Shown piece after piece: positions 13,955-22,313 of a DNA stretch of 24,048 nt. The notes beneath the pieces are model-generated. The model had not been told where the DNA came from. It worked only from the letters and a program-made list of their open reading frames with translations, and searched no databases. How positions within the stretch are numbered: the stretch's first letter is position 1; each line of letters opens with the position of its first letter. Where the stretch lies: assembly GCA_024278285.1 (NCBI GenBank), contig JAJRTM010000776.1, forward strand, positions 1 through 24,048, given 5' to 3'. This stretch comes from Planctomycetota bacterium. GTDB lineage: Bacteria > Planctomycetota > Planctomycetia > Planctomycetales > Planctomycetaceae. The translations under genes were made by a program, and so were the position numbers.

Positions 13955-14569
13955 TCAATACTGTTGTTCTTCACTCTGTGCATACCAATTACGAATGGCT
14001 GGCTCAGCTTCTCCAGCAGACCACTGCTCACCATACCAATGAGAAATTTGCTCAAAGTTCCATCCAATCTCGTGTTGACGACGTTGCTGTGCTTCTCGGT
14101 GTGAGTTGATAAGCTCTAATGTCTCAGATTCATTCCCTGGAGAATGGAATAATGAAAGGAACCAACTCTTGAATTGATTCCTTAGTGATTGTCGAGTTTG
14201 CCTGCGGATCAGCTCCATTTGCAATTTGAAAGGTGGCAACTTATCCAAAGCGTATTCCGGAGGTTCAGGAGACAGAGCAAGTTCGAGTAACTTCGAACGA
14301 ATCTGCTGGAAAGTCCATTCTGGCCTTTGGTCGATGAACGAGACGTCAGGCGTCAGAAGAAAGCGTATTAGTCGCCCCTGGTCGTCAAAGCGGTAGTGAC
14401 AACCTCCGCTATTAGCAACTTGGCAGATGGCATCGTGAAATGTACCGACCGCGAGTGACAAGTCCGGCGAGATGTTGACAGGAACACGAAACTTTGAGTA
14501 GCTAAGATTTTCGTAGCCAATGCAATAAAGCTGAGTTTCCACAAGAAGAGAGCGTAGCTTGAGCCTCAA
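13955..14569 (-). CDS. Orphan protein after the kinase (up to 204 aa)
   Basis: I do not recognise a family. The protein is soluble. Its N-terminal half looks mixed alpha/beta (FHDAICQVANSGGCHYRFDDQGRLIRFLLTP at about 43-74, split here only for description), and the C-terminal half is helical, basic and tryptophan-rich (SLRNQFKSWFLSLF, IGWNFEQISHWYGEQW). The start codon is TTG at 14569 with GGGGG six nt upstream, or GTG at 14542; no ATG fits. It begins 53 nt after the kinase stop, so it is probably co-transcribed with sigma factor and kinase, and could be a client or regulator of the kinase. Confidence 0.55.
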   Translation of the reverse strand: MRLKLRSLLVETQLYCIGYENLSYSKFRVPVNISPDLSLAVGTFHDAICQVANSGGCHYRFDDQGRLIRFLLTPDVSFIDQRPEWTFQQIRSKLLELALSPEPPEYALDKLPPFKLQMELIRRQTRQSLRNQFKSWFLSLFHSPGNESETLELINSHREAQQRRQHEIGWNFEQISHWYGEQWSAGEAEPAIRNWYAQSEEQQY

Positions 14570-14622
14570 TTATAACCCCCAATTCGTTCAAACACAACTT
14601 ATTTTGAGGTAGACAATGAGGG

Positions 14623-17600
14623 TCATTCCCCATTTTGTTGATAGGTTGAAATCGAGGAACCATTTGGACCATCGGCAAACAAACAGATGACGGGATGACC
14701 CCCATTCATCAAACGCAGAACTAGGCACTGGGGAGTCGATGCGCGAAACGGCTTCTGAAGTGGACTCTCAGAGATGAGTTCCAACTTGATGTCGCCTGAT
14801 GAATCAACAGCACAGAGAGTGAGATTCTTGTTTTGATCGATATAAGCGATAAGACAACGACCATCCGGTGTCAAGCAAAGGTTTGAAGTTTTCATGGAAA
14901 ACGGGGGGATAGGAATCGATTGTTCTGTCCAATTGTCATCGTTTCCACGAAGTAGTATGTAGCGGATTTGACGCTGCTGATCTGGTCGGCGAATAAGTGT
15001 CAATATTTCATCGTCATGTATTAAAATAGAGAGAGGACGGGATCCACAATGCTGGTCGATGACTCGGCGCTTACTTGTCACTCGATTCGACGAAGAAACA
15101 ATTTGGTGATGCCATACTCGAGATGGTTCGGAGTTATATCGACTAGGACTTGAAACCACATCTGTCTGACCGTTTGAAGAATTAGAATGGAAGTAAAGAC
15201 CATCTCCTTGACGACCAATCTGCTGAATACTAGCTGTCTGTAAGTCGATCAAGAGTAACCCACGATAAGTATGATCAAATGTCAAAACTTGATGTTGTCC
15301 CTGACCATTAGTAGTCAAGTGGTTCTCGAAGCCGAGGTTTCCTGTGACAACATTTTCAAACCATGTTTTCGGAACATGGTCGACGTCATTCCATTGAATA
15401 CCGTTCAATCCGCCATTATAGCCTTGTTCTTTTGTGAAATATTGACGATAGACTCCAATGATTGATGACCCGTCCAATTGAATTGACATTGACCGCGAAT
15501 AATCCCGATGATCTCTCAAACCAATCAAATCAGTTCTGGCGATACGATGAACAAAAAATTGCTTCTCTTTCTCGCGGGCAATCCACAGGCTTTCAGATGT
15601 TGCAGCCTTAGCACGTGTGGAATATAGCAATGCAAGATGATCCAAATTTGTGAGCCGCACAGCTTCCTGCCTTGAACGAATCCAGTCGATCTCTGAATCG
15701 CTCCAGAGTGTCTGGTGTGTCCAGACTGTTTTTCTTGTCGGTTGTTCGCGAGGTATTGGTTTAATCCCATGCAGAATTACAGAACGACCATTGCTTGCGA
15801 GCAGAGCAATGTGTTGACCGGTTGGGTCGATAACTGAGGTACAAAGTTGAAACGTTGAACCTGTCTCAGGTATTCGAATATCGCAAAATGACTGTCCAGT
15901 TGTTGCATCCAAACATTGAATTATACCCGTCGTTGTGACGACATAGACTTTTTTTCCATCGTCAGATGAAACGATTTTTCTTAGTGGTGTAGACATCTTG
16001 TGGAGGCCGGTTCCTGGCAATAGATCTCCTGAAAAATTGACGGCTCGAATGCTTCCTTCTGTATCCCCCGCATACAAGATGTCGCCCTTTACTCCTGTCC
16101 ACGTTAGGTGAGTGCAGCCGTCTCCAGCAGCCAGGTCAATAGATCGAATGATCGCAAGTGACGATCCTTCCAGAATACGTATCGATTGACCTGATCCGCT
16201 AACTGCGAGTTGGTCCAGTTGCGGAGAATATGCAAGCACTAATTGTTGCGGAATGTGAGCATCAGGCTGTTGATACCACGTCACAGCAGCTTCCCTGTTG
16301 CGGTGCCATAATCCGACACTCCCTTTGTGATCGTAAAAGTAGATGCAATCTCCCTTTGGATTCGACACTAAAGTCTGAATTTTATGATCAGATTGAAAGA
16401 GGACCTCTGTTTTGCTCACATGATGATCGGAATCCAAACTAACTTCAAAGACTGCCCCATCGTCGTCCCAAACGAAGATTGTTGATTCGTTCAGACAAAA
16501 GAGGCCTTGTGGAGTGGTAACGGGAATTACTTGCTGTCTCAAGAGTCCTCCTGTTATCGTATCGAACGCCAACAATATCCCGTTCGCATTTAAAACCATT
16601 AATTGATCATCGTCGAGAAAACAGCCATCAATACACTCCATTGAATCAATCGTCGTGGCTGATTGCCTTTGTTTGAAATGCCATGTCTGAACCAAACCAT
16701 TCCAGCCTGTGACGTAAAACGCATTTTCGTTTGGAATTCGACGAATTGCAGTGACACGTCTTGACAGTGCAATAGGGAGTTGATCTGAAAAGCTGGCGTT
16801 GTATCCAGGTCTCAGAGAAAATTCGTGACAAATGATCGTCCCGTCGGTCAGATTCCACGCAATGAGTCGTCCTGCAGAATCACCTGCGACTAAAACGTCT
16901 TCCTTATGATCAAAGCAGACTGCGTGAAACTCGGTATTCCGAGTCAGGGCGGATGCTGGCAACCCAAAAAAAATGTGACGAGCCTGTATTCTACTCTCAA
17001 TATCCAAGATCGTGATTTTTGAACCAGCGGCCACGGCAATTGCACCGCTGGGCGAACGTTGCACATCAAAGATTTGCGAGGGGAGTTGCAGAGAATCCAG
17101 GATACGCTCGCACTTCTTGTCCAGCAATGTCAACATGCCATTGGCCTGTCCCACCAGCCAGGAACCATTGTCAATCAGAACAATGCAGGTGATTGGCGAC
17201 CCATTCAAAAAATTTCGAATGATCTGTTGTTCTGAATTAATTATGATCAACTGTCCGAGTTGATCACCAAACAGATGAACCGATTCTTGACTTGCTACGG
17301 CGGTTAATGGTTGACTATGCGTGAAAAGCTCTGTTGATTCAAAAACTCCATCGTCCAACTGCGACCACTGAACTGCTCGACCTGACCAACAAGCTCCTAC
17401 CAGAACACTGTTTTTTTTGACCCAGTCCACATCCACAATACACTCACTGTCTGGCAGGAACTGAAACGGCTCAAAGGAATTAAAAGCGGGTTGCCATTTC
17501 CCTGGTTTCTGAATCCATTTTCCACTTGAGATATCAAAGTTATTTGTCGAGTCATGCGCGGTGTACTGGAGACGCTGATCCAGCCCAGCACTGATCAGGC

Positions 17601-19152
17601 CAGAATCTCCAATGAGAAGATCCGTCACTCCCCAATCGTGATCTGCCACAATTTTGTCGATCTGAGGCAATTCGATAATACGAGCTTGCAAGTATGATTT
17701 GAGCCATCCGTCTGCTTTCTCAGGAATCAAATCAAAGTTGGCCACTGCCTTTGCGACATCACCCTGATCAAGAGCAAGATTCACGTCTCGAAATAGCTCT
17801 GCGACATTCTGTTGTGGTAGCACCGGAATGATAATTTCGTCGGGAGGTATTGTTTTGAACTGATAGACAAAGTACGACGCCACCACTGCAATCATCAGAA
17901 GAAATGTGACAAGAGGTGACTGAAATATTTTTCGGCGGTTTCGATTGAAGCGATCAGCAGTCCGCTGCCATGGACGTAAAATGGGAGCGTTGACGTCTTT
18001 TTCATCAAGATAGTTTTCCAAGTCGATAAGTAACTCGTGCGAGGACTGATAACGATCCTCGGGCCTACACCGGATACACTTGCGAATAATCGCTTCGAAT
18101 CGAATATCAACTTTTGTATTAAATTCCCGGGCTGCGATAGGCTCCAGTTCTTTTTTATGCCATTCGATAACATTAGGATAGCTGGGTTGATTCGACGGAA
18201 TTCGGTTCGTCACGAATTTATAGAACGTAGCACCGACACTGTAGATGTCGCTTCGAATATCCGTTGATTTTGAATTGTGAATCTGTTCTGGCGGGGCATA
18301 CCACCAGGAACCCATGAACTGCTTTGTTACTGTCAGATCGTCAGAGCAATCAATAATTTTTGCCAGGCCAAAATCAGAGAGGACACAACTCACACGATCC
18401 TCTGTTCTGGTGAGCAGAATGTTTCCCGGTTTGATATCACGGTGAATCACTTGGCCTGGTTGCTGAGAGTCACTGTTGTTTGCATCTTGTGGCTTTATAT
18501 CGTGAAGCGTTTTCAGGCCTCTAGCCACATCACGCATCATGCTGGCAACCTGTTGCATTGGCAGTTCAAGATTGCTTTGTTGCTTGAGAACATCATTCAG
18601 TGTCACGCAATTCTGAAACGGGCCTTCTTCTGGTAACGCCCGAAAATAAGGCATACAGTAATAAAGTTTGCCATTCGATTCCCCGCTATTGAAAATCGGA
18701 ATCAGATTGGGGTGTGAAATGAGCGATGTCAGATGGATTTCACGCAAAAAACGTTCCTGGCCCATCACATGATCCAGCACCTTGATCGCTACAAATCGAT
18801 TCGATTCAGCCATTTCTTTTGCCAGATAAACGCTGCCAAATCCTCCTCGGCCTAACAGCTTTTCAATTTTGAAGCTGTTCTCAAAGATACGTTGAACGCT
18901 GGATAAATCTTCTTCGGTGCCAGGCTCGCCAGGAATGTCTGCAATGATGGTTTGCTCAGAGCGTAGGTAATCATCGTAAGCAAGTGTCAAACCGTTTTTG
19001 ATGGATTGAAATTGTGATTTTGAACAAATCTCATCGAGTCGTTCACGTATCAGAAATTCATCGGGAAGGATTAGTAAGCGAACCAACTCGTCTTCGTACC
19101 GAGCGAGCCATTGGTTGACAACTTCTTCTGAGTTGGGATCCCGGTGTGGCAT
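14623..19152 (-). CDS. Membrane Ser/Thr protein kinase with beta-propeller-like sensor half
   Basis: The 1,509-residue protein begins with about 90 residues of helical leader. A complete protein kinase domain follows at about 94-380: glycine loop GRGGFGSVY (101-109), catalytic Lys124 in VAIK, HRDIKPGN with Asp239, DFG with Asp260, APPEQ (286-290), and Arg at the end (CRPEDRY). All key residues are present. One membrane segment lies at about 412-430. The remaining ~1,050 residues are WD40/PQQ-like beta-propeller repeats (recurrent patterns such as ILVAGDSAGRLIAWNLTDG), presumably outside the cytoplasm. This kinase-plus-propeller layout is common in planctomycetes. The ATG at 19152 is 2 nt after the sigma factor stop, so translation is coupled. 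Inference: it senses an envelope ligand and controls the adjacent sigma factor. Confidence 0.9.
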   Translation of the reverse strand: MPHRDPNSEEVVNQWLARYEDELVRLLILPDEFLIRERLDEICSKSQFQSIKNGLTLAYDDYLRSEQTIIADIPGEPGTEEDLSSVQRIFENSFKIEKLLGRGGFGSVYLAKEMAESNRFVAIKVLDHVMGQERFLREIHLTSLISHPNLIPIFNSGESNGKLYYCMPYFRALPEEGPFQNCVTLNDVLKQQSNLELPMQQVASMMRDVARGLKTLHDIKPQDANNSDSQQPGQVIHRDIKPGNILLTRTEDRVSCVLSDFGLAKIIDCSDDLTVTKQFMGSWWYAPPEQIHNSKSTDIRSDIYSVGATFYKFVTNRIPSNQPSYPNVIEWHKKELEPIAAREFNTKVDIRFEAIIRKCIRCRPEDRYQSSHELLIDLENYLDEKDVNAPILRPWQRTADRFNRNRRKIFQSPLVTFLLMIAVVASYFVYQFKTIPPDEIIIPVLPQQNVAELFRDVNLALDQGDVAKAVANFDLIPEKADGWLKSYLQARIIELPQIDKIVADHDWGVTDLLIGDSGLISAGLDQRLQYTAHDSTNNFDISSGKWIQKPGKWQPAFNSFEPFQFLPDSECIVDVDWVKKNSVLVGACWSGRAVQWSQLDDGVFESTELFTHSQPLTAVASQESVHLFGDQLGQLIIINSEQQIIRNFLNGSPITCIVLIDNGSWLVGQANGMLTLLDKKCERILDSLQLPSQIFDVQRSPSGAIAVAAGSKITILDIESRIQARHIFFGLPASALTRNTEFHAVCFDHKEDVLVAGDSAGRLIAWNLTDGTIICHEFSLRPGYNASFSDQLPIALSRRVTAIRRIPNENAFYVTGWNGLVQTWHFKQRQSATTIDSMECIDGCFLDDDQLMVLNANGILLAFDTITGGLLRQQVIPVTTPQGLFCLNESTIFVWDDDGAVFEVSLDSDHHVSKTEVLFQSDHKIQTLVSNPKGDCIYFYDHKGSVGLWHRNREAAVTWYQQPDAHIPQQLVLAYSPQLDQLAVSGSGQSIRILEGSSLAIIRSIDLAAGDGCTHLTWTGVKGDILYAGDTEGSIRAVNFSGDLLPGTGLHKMSTPLRKIVSSDDGKKVYVVTTTGIIQCLDATTGQSFCDIRIPETGSTFQLCTSVIDPTGQHIALLASNGRSVILHGIKPIPREQPTRKTVWTHQTLWSDSEIDWIRSRQEAVRLTNLDHLALLYSTRAKAATSESLWIAREKEKQFFVHRIARTDLIGLRDHRDYSRSMSIQLDGSSIIGVYRQYFTKEQGYNGGLNGIQWNDVDHVPKTWFENVVTGNLGFENHLTTNGQGQHQVLTFDHTYRGLLLIDLQTASIQQIGRQGDGLYFHSNSSNGQTDVVSSPSRYNSEPSRVWHHQIVSSSNRVTSKRRVIDQHCGSRPLSILIHDDEILTLIRRPDQQRQIRYILLRGNDDNWTEQSIPIPPFSMKTSNLCLTPDGRCLIAYIDQNKNLTLCAVDSSGDIKLELISESPLQKPFRASTPQCLVLRLMNGGHPVICLFADGPNGSSISTYQQNGE

Positions 19153-19154
19153 TG

Positions 19155-19775
19155 TTAACCGTTGATATCAGATTCATGTTTGGAAAGAGTTTCATGGATC
19201 GCTTCTCGCCCGCGTCTGAGAAGCCCTGCGACCTGACCGGAAGAAAGTCCAAGAATAGCTGCTATTTGACTTGGCCCATTCCCTTGATCGCGCAGTGTCA
19301 TAACTTGGCGTTGTTCTTCTGGCAATTGTGCAATCGCCTTGTGGCGCAGAGTTTCATATTCGGCTCTGGCGGTTGCCTGAGAGGGGGTTGATTGATCGGC
19401 AACAAGTCGATGCGTGAGAGGTGATTGAGAGATCGCTTCTGGATCGTCACGAACTTCACGAGTTGCATCACGTTTGAGCGATTTTTGACCGCGACGATAA
19501 TTTGCTGTCATGTGTTTTAATGATTTACGGCCCCATTCCAGAAACTCAATGAGCGATTCCCCGCGAAATTGATTCAGTTTCTCAGACAGCGAGAAAATCG
19601 TTTCCTGAACTAAGTCCGATTGATCTGCTCGAGGCTGTAACCATCTTGGAATTTTTGCCGGTTGTCTCTGTAAATCTTCCCTGATCGTCCGCAGCAGCCG
19701 ATTGATAGAATCGCGATCCCCGCAGCGTGCGTGCTGAAGGACCGTTTCAAATTCGTCTTCACTGATGACCATCAT
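19155..19775 (-). CDS. ECF sigma factor, planctomycete type
   Basis: The 206-residue protein has a sigma-2 region at about 45-105 (DQSDLVQETIFSLSEKLNQF, the conserved core) and a sigma-4 helix-turn-helix at about 143-200 (LRHKAIAQLPEEQRQVM, GPSQIAAILGLSSGQVAGLLRRG). No anti-sigma gene lies beside it; instead the next gene is a large membrane kinase, the arrangement seen in sigma factors thought to be controlled by Ser/Thr phosphorylation in this phylum. ATG at 19775 or 19772 is preferred; the frame runs to 19826. The stop codon is TAA, so TAA clearly works as a normal stop here. It would direct RNA polymerase to unknown promoters. Confidence 0.88.
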   Translation of the reverse strand: MMVISEDEFETVLQHARCGDRDSINRLLRTIREDLQRQPAKIPRWLQPRADQSDLVQETIFSLSEKLNQFRGESLIEFLEWGRKSLKHMTANYRRGQKSLKRDATREVRDDPEAISQSPLTHRLVADQSTPSQATARAEYETLRHKAIAQLPEEQRQVMTLRDQGNGPSQIAAILGLSSGQVAGLLRRGREAIHETLSKHESDING

Positions 19776-20025
19776 TGACTCTCTTTTGAATGTTAACTCA
19801 ATAAGCAAGAAACCATTCAGAAACAAAAGGAGCGTGGAATTTACTGAGTTTATAAAATTATCTCAGAAAAACACCAACGGGCCATTGTGTTTGCTCAATA
19901 ATCAAAGTGCCTTATCAAGGCAGTGTTGCCGGTCGCTTTTTATATTGAAGAGATAATAGTATGGCTGTTCCCCCAAGATCTGCAACAGAGTAATAAAAGC
20001 AGATTTATTGAGTCATTCGATAAAA

Positions 20026-20053
20026 TTGCCCCGTGCCTTTCGACACGGGGCAA
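20026..20053 (-). terminator. Intrinsic terminator of the three-gene operon
   Basis: Minus strand: TTGCCCCGTG (20053-20044) and CACGGGGCAA (20035-20026) form a perfect 10-bp GC-rich stem with an 8-nt loop, followed by TTTTATCG. It lies 20 nt beyond the stop at 20073. Confidence 0.85.
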
Positions 20054-20072
20054 GTCTGAGTATTCAGACGCT

Positions 20073-20444
20073 TCAGGCACAATGCTGACATTTTCCATGC
20101 TCCAGCGGTGTTTGAAGCGTAGTAACAGTTTCGCAAGCGAAACTGTTGTTGTCATCCATGCCAGCAAGGGTCATCTGGATGAACCGAAGTGCTTGATCGA
20201 AGTTGCACCACGAAAACGTAATACTTTCGATCTGCATGATCTTGCCATCGGGACAATCCCGTTTGAGGACACCGTATTCCTGCAAACGGTCAGATGACGT
20301 GGAATCATTCACCCAGACATATTGCGAGTAGCCGCGAACAGAAAATGCCTGGCAGCAACTCCACGTTGCCTCAGTCAGCATTCGAGCCAGTTCTTCCGCC
20401 AATTCGATTTCTCTGATGGACCAGATTCGATCATCGTGTAGCAT
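20073..20444 (-). CDS. Small orphan protein, third gene of the operon (123 aa)
   Basis: I do not recognise a family. A helical N-terminus (SIREIELAEELARMLTEATW) is followed by a mixed region with an aromatic motif (SVRGYSQYVWVND), a charged stretch and a C-terminus with CQHC-like cysteines at the very end. AGGAGG lies 6 nt before the ATG at 20444, one of the strongest ribosome binding sites in the window. It overlaps the end of the preceding gene by 14 nt, so expression is coupled. No membrane segment is present. Confidence 0.65.
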   Translation of the reverse strand: MLHDDRIWSIREIELAEELARMLTEATWSCCQAFSVRGYSQYVWVNDSTSSDRLQEYGVLKRDCPDGKIMQIESITFSWCNFDQALRFIQMTLAGMDDNNSFACETVTTLQTPLEHGKCQHCA

Positions 20445-20691
20445 GATCCACCTCCTGTTCCGCTCTTTTCAAGGCGACAACACAAGCGGAACGAGCAAGT
20501 GCTTTATTCCAGTCGTCATCTTCAAGTTGACAACTGAAATCTCCCGTCGTGGTTCCAATCGTCAGATTTGGAGGAAAGCCATCGATATCCAGCCAATGCA
20601 AAAGTACGTTGGCAAAATGTGCAGCAGCTTTCCAATCTTTCGTGGCGTAAGCCTTGAGTAAGGCATCCCAGGTTACGTTTGGATCCATCAT
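20431..20691 (-). CDS. Small orphan protein, second gene of the operon
   Basis: The 86-residue product (85 if the next ATG is used) has a conserved-looking helical core: WDALLKAYATKDWKAAAHFA then LLHWLDIDGFPPNLTIG, then a polar C-terminal helix (KALARSACVVALKRAEQE). I do not recognise the family. The ATG at 20691 overlaps the upstream stop in an ATGA arrangement; GGAGGGG lies just before it, so it is translationally coupled to the zinc-ribbon gene. The frame can be extended to 20709, but the coupled ATG is better supported. Confidence 0.65.
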   Translation of the reverse strand: MMDPNVTWDALLKAYATKDWKAAAHFANVLLHWLDIDGFPPNLTIGTTTGDFSCQLEDDDWNKALARSACVVALKRAEQEVDHATR

Positions 20692-20906
20692 GCCCCTCCT
20701 TCCCAACATTCGGATTCAGCTTCCTGAGAAGCCAGAAACGGAACGTAGTAGTCAATACACCCATCACCAAAAGCATCCGGTTCGACCTTGTACGATTCTT
20801 CTTTGCATTGCGAACAATAAACCGTCATCGTCGCATCGTCAGCATCTACCACTTCCAGTTGACCACCACAATTGCGACAGCAACCATCATTCAAATTCAC
20901 CAACAT
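20688..20906 (-). CDS. Small zinc-ribbon protein, first gene of the operon (72 aa)
   Basis: Two cysteine pairs, Cys10-x2-Cys13 and Cys31-x2-Cys34, separated by a beta hairpin (GGQLEVVDADDATMTVY), make a typical zinc ribbon. An acidic tail follows (VEPDAFGDGCIDYYVPF and onward). The ATG at 20906 has GGGGAGGAC about 6 nt upstream and is preferred to the farther start at 20960. It lies 159 nt beyond the recombinase gene on the same strand and leads a tightly overlapping three-gene operon. Zinc ribbons bind nucleic acid or protein; the target is unknown. Confidence 0.7.
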   Translation of the reverse strand: MLVNLNDGCCRNCGGQLEVVDADDATMTVYCSQCKEESYKVEPDAFGDGCIDYYVPFLASQEAESECWEGGA

Positions 20907-21025
20907 TTTCGTCCTCCCCATGCCTGAGTTTTTGAAAGAGCTTCCCTGCCAACGTGACAAGGAGAGGGAGAGTGCAGCAAAGAGAATCCCTGCGCAAGTA
21001 AAGCCGTCAGTTTTTTACGAACAGG

Positions 21026-21048
21026 GTGGATTCAGTTTGGGAATCCAC
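21026..21048 (-). other. Perfect 8-bp stem-loop after the recombinase gene
   Basis: GTGGATTC (21026-21033) and GAATCCAC (21041-21048) pair around a 7-nt loop, 18 nt beyond the recombinase stop. No immediate T-run is present. It may end the recombinase transcript or be a recombination-related site. Confidence 0.4.
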
Positions 21049-21065
21049 ATACCACGCGATTTGGT

Positions 21066-22235
21066 TCAAGCATTCTTCGGGCGAATCTGATTGAACCGGG
21101 CTGCGGTTTCTGCATCTTTAGCGTGATATTCGATATATTCCTGAGTAGTACGAATATCCTGATGGCCGGCCCATTGTTGAACCTGTTCGATTTTGGCTCC
21201 GTGCTTCAATGCGTTGTTCAAAGCCGTTTTGCGCAACGAGTGCGTACAGATGCCACGTCGGTCAAGACGATCTACTTCCAGACCAACTTGCCTGGCATAC
21301 TTTTTGATGGTATAGAGAATCGTCCTGCCAGCAAGATGACGAGTGGTCGGAGTTTTACGATCTCGATCCAGGGCTGGAAAGAGGGGAGCAAGTGGATCAT
21401 TTTGAATTTCTGCTCTTTCAATCCAACGCAGAACAAACGGTGCAGATTCTAATAATGCGAGCCGTCGCGTTCGGTTGCCTTTTTCTGTCACAACAAGATA
21501 CCAGTCGGTATCAGTTCGTTCCAAGTCACCGACTTTGGCTTTCGCGATGGCACTACTACGACAAGCGGTTTTGAAATAGACAAACAATAATGCCTGATCT
21601 CGCATCCCCAGCGGTGTCGAAATATCCGGTGCTTCAAGTAGTGCAATCGCTTCTTTTTCGCTCAACGCAGGAGTCGTATTTTTATCAACTCGTGGCGATG
21701 TGACTGCCTGAATATCACTCACAATATCCCAGGCCACAAAACTTTTCTTGCCGAATTGCTGATACGTTCCACGAAGAACAGATAACGCACGAGCCACCGT
21801 GCCTGCTTTCTTTCCAGATTGCAGCATCGCTTCCTTATAAAGCCGCACATGATCGCCGGTCACATCAAACGGATGAATGTCAGATTCCCGCATAAAGGCA
21901 AAAAACGCAGAGAGATCAGCAAAGTAATCCTTACGACTCTTGGAAGAGGGGAGTGCATCACAAAACCACGGCACAAGGGCAGCCGCCGCATCGCTGGCAT
22001 CGCATTGCCGCAGTAACTCATCGAGAACAACAGAAACATTCTGATCTGTCGAAAGATCAACGGCTCGAAGAGACTGATGTTGAGAACCGCGTTGCTTGAC
22101 AACTTGATGACAATTGTTGTCTGGTGAACTCGAACTTTCCGAAACCAACCGTTTCTGAAAAGAAAATCCCTTTGCACGTCCTGCTGAACCCGAATTGCGA
22201 CCACGAGCCGATGAATAAAACGTCCGTGCTTTCAT
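21066..22235 (-). CDS. Tyrosine recombinase (integrase)
   Basis: The 389-residue protein has a basic, low-complexity N-terminus (1-60), a SAM-like core-binding domain (about 65-180), and a catalytic domain (about 190-385). The catalytic residues are all visible: Arg226 in TACRSSA, Lys252, His332 and Arg335 in THSLRK, His358 in WAGHQD, and nucleophile Tyr367 in TTQEYIEY. It therefore should be active. No Shine-Dalgarno precedes the ATG at 22235. It lies near the right border of the accessory region, beside a glycosyltransferase of ordinary type, and is probably the integrase of the element. XerC/XerD roles are less likely given the long N-terminal extension. Confidence 0.9.
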   Translation of the reverse strand: MKARTFYSSARGRNSGSAGRAKGFSFQKRLVSESSSSPDNNCHQVVKQRGSQHQSLRAVDLSTDQNVSVVLDELLRQCDASDAAAALVPWFCDALPSSKSRKDYFADLSAFFAFMRESDIHPFDVTGDHVRLYKEAMLQSGKKAGTVARALSVLRGTYQQFGKKSFVAWDIVSDIQAVTSPRVDKNTTPALSEKEAIALLEAPDISTPLGMRDQALLFVYFKTACRSSAIAKAKVGDLERTDTDWYLVVTEKGNRTRRLALLESAPFVLRWIERAEIQNDPLAPLFPALDRDRKTPTTRHLAGRTILYTIKKYARQVGLEVDRLDRRGICTHSLRKTALNNALKHGAKIEQVQQWAGHQDIRTTQEYIEYHAKDAETAARFNQIRPKNA

Positions 22236-22313
22236 AGCGTCTAAAGCATCTTACTGGAAACAAAAGTGTTGTTCAAATATTACAATAATTTTCGAATGCA
22301 AAAAGTCTCAGGC
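22236..22313. other. Gap between integrase and glycosyltransferase: possible element border
   Basis: This 78-bp AT-rich gap follows the integrase start. It is a natural place for the right attachment site, but no partner repeat was found within the window, so the left end is presumably outside it or undetectable by eye. Confidence 0.25.
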
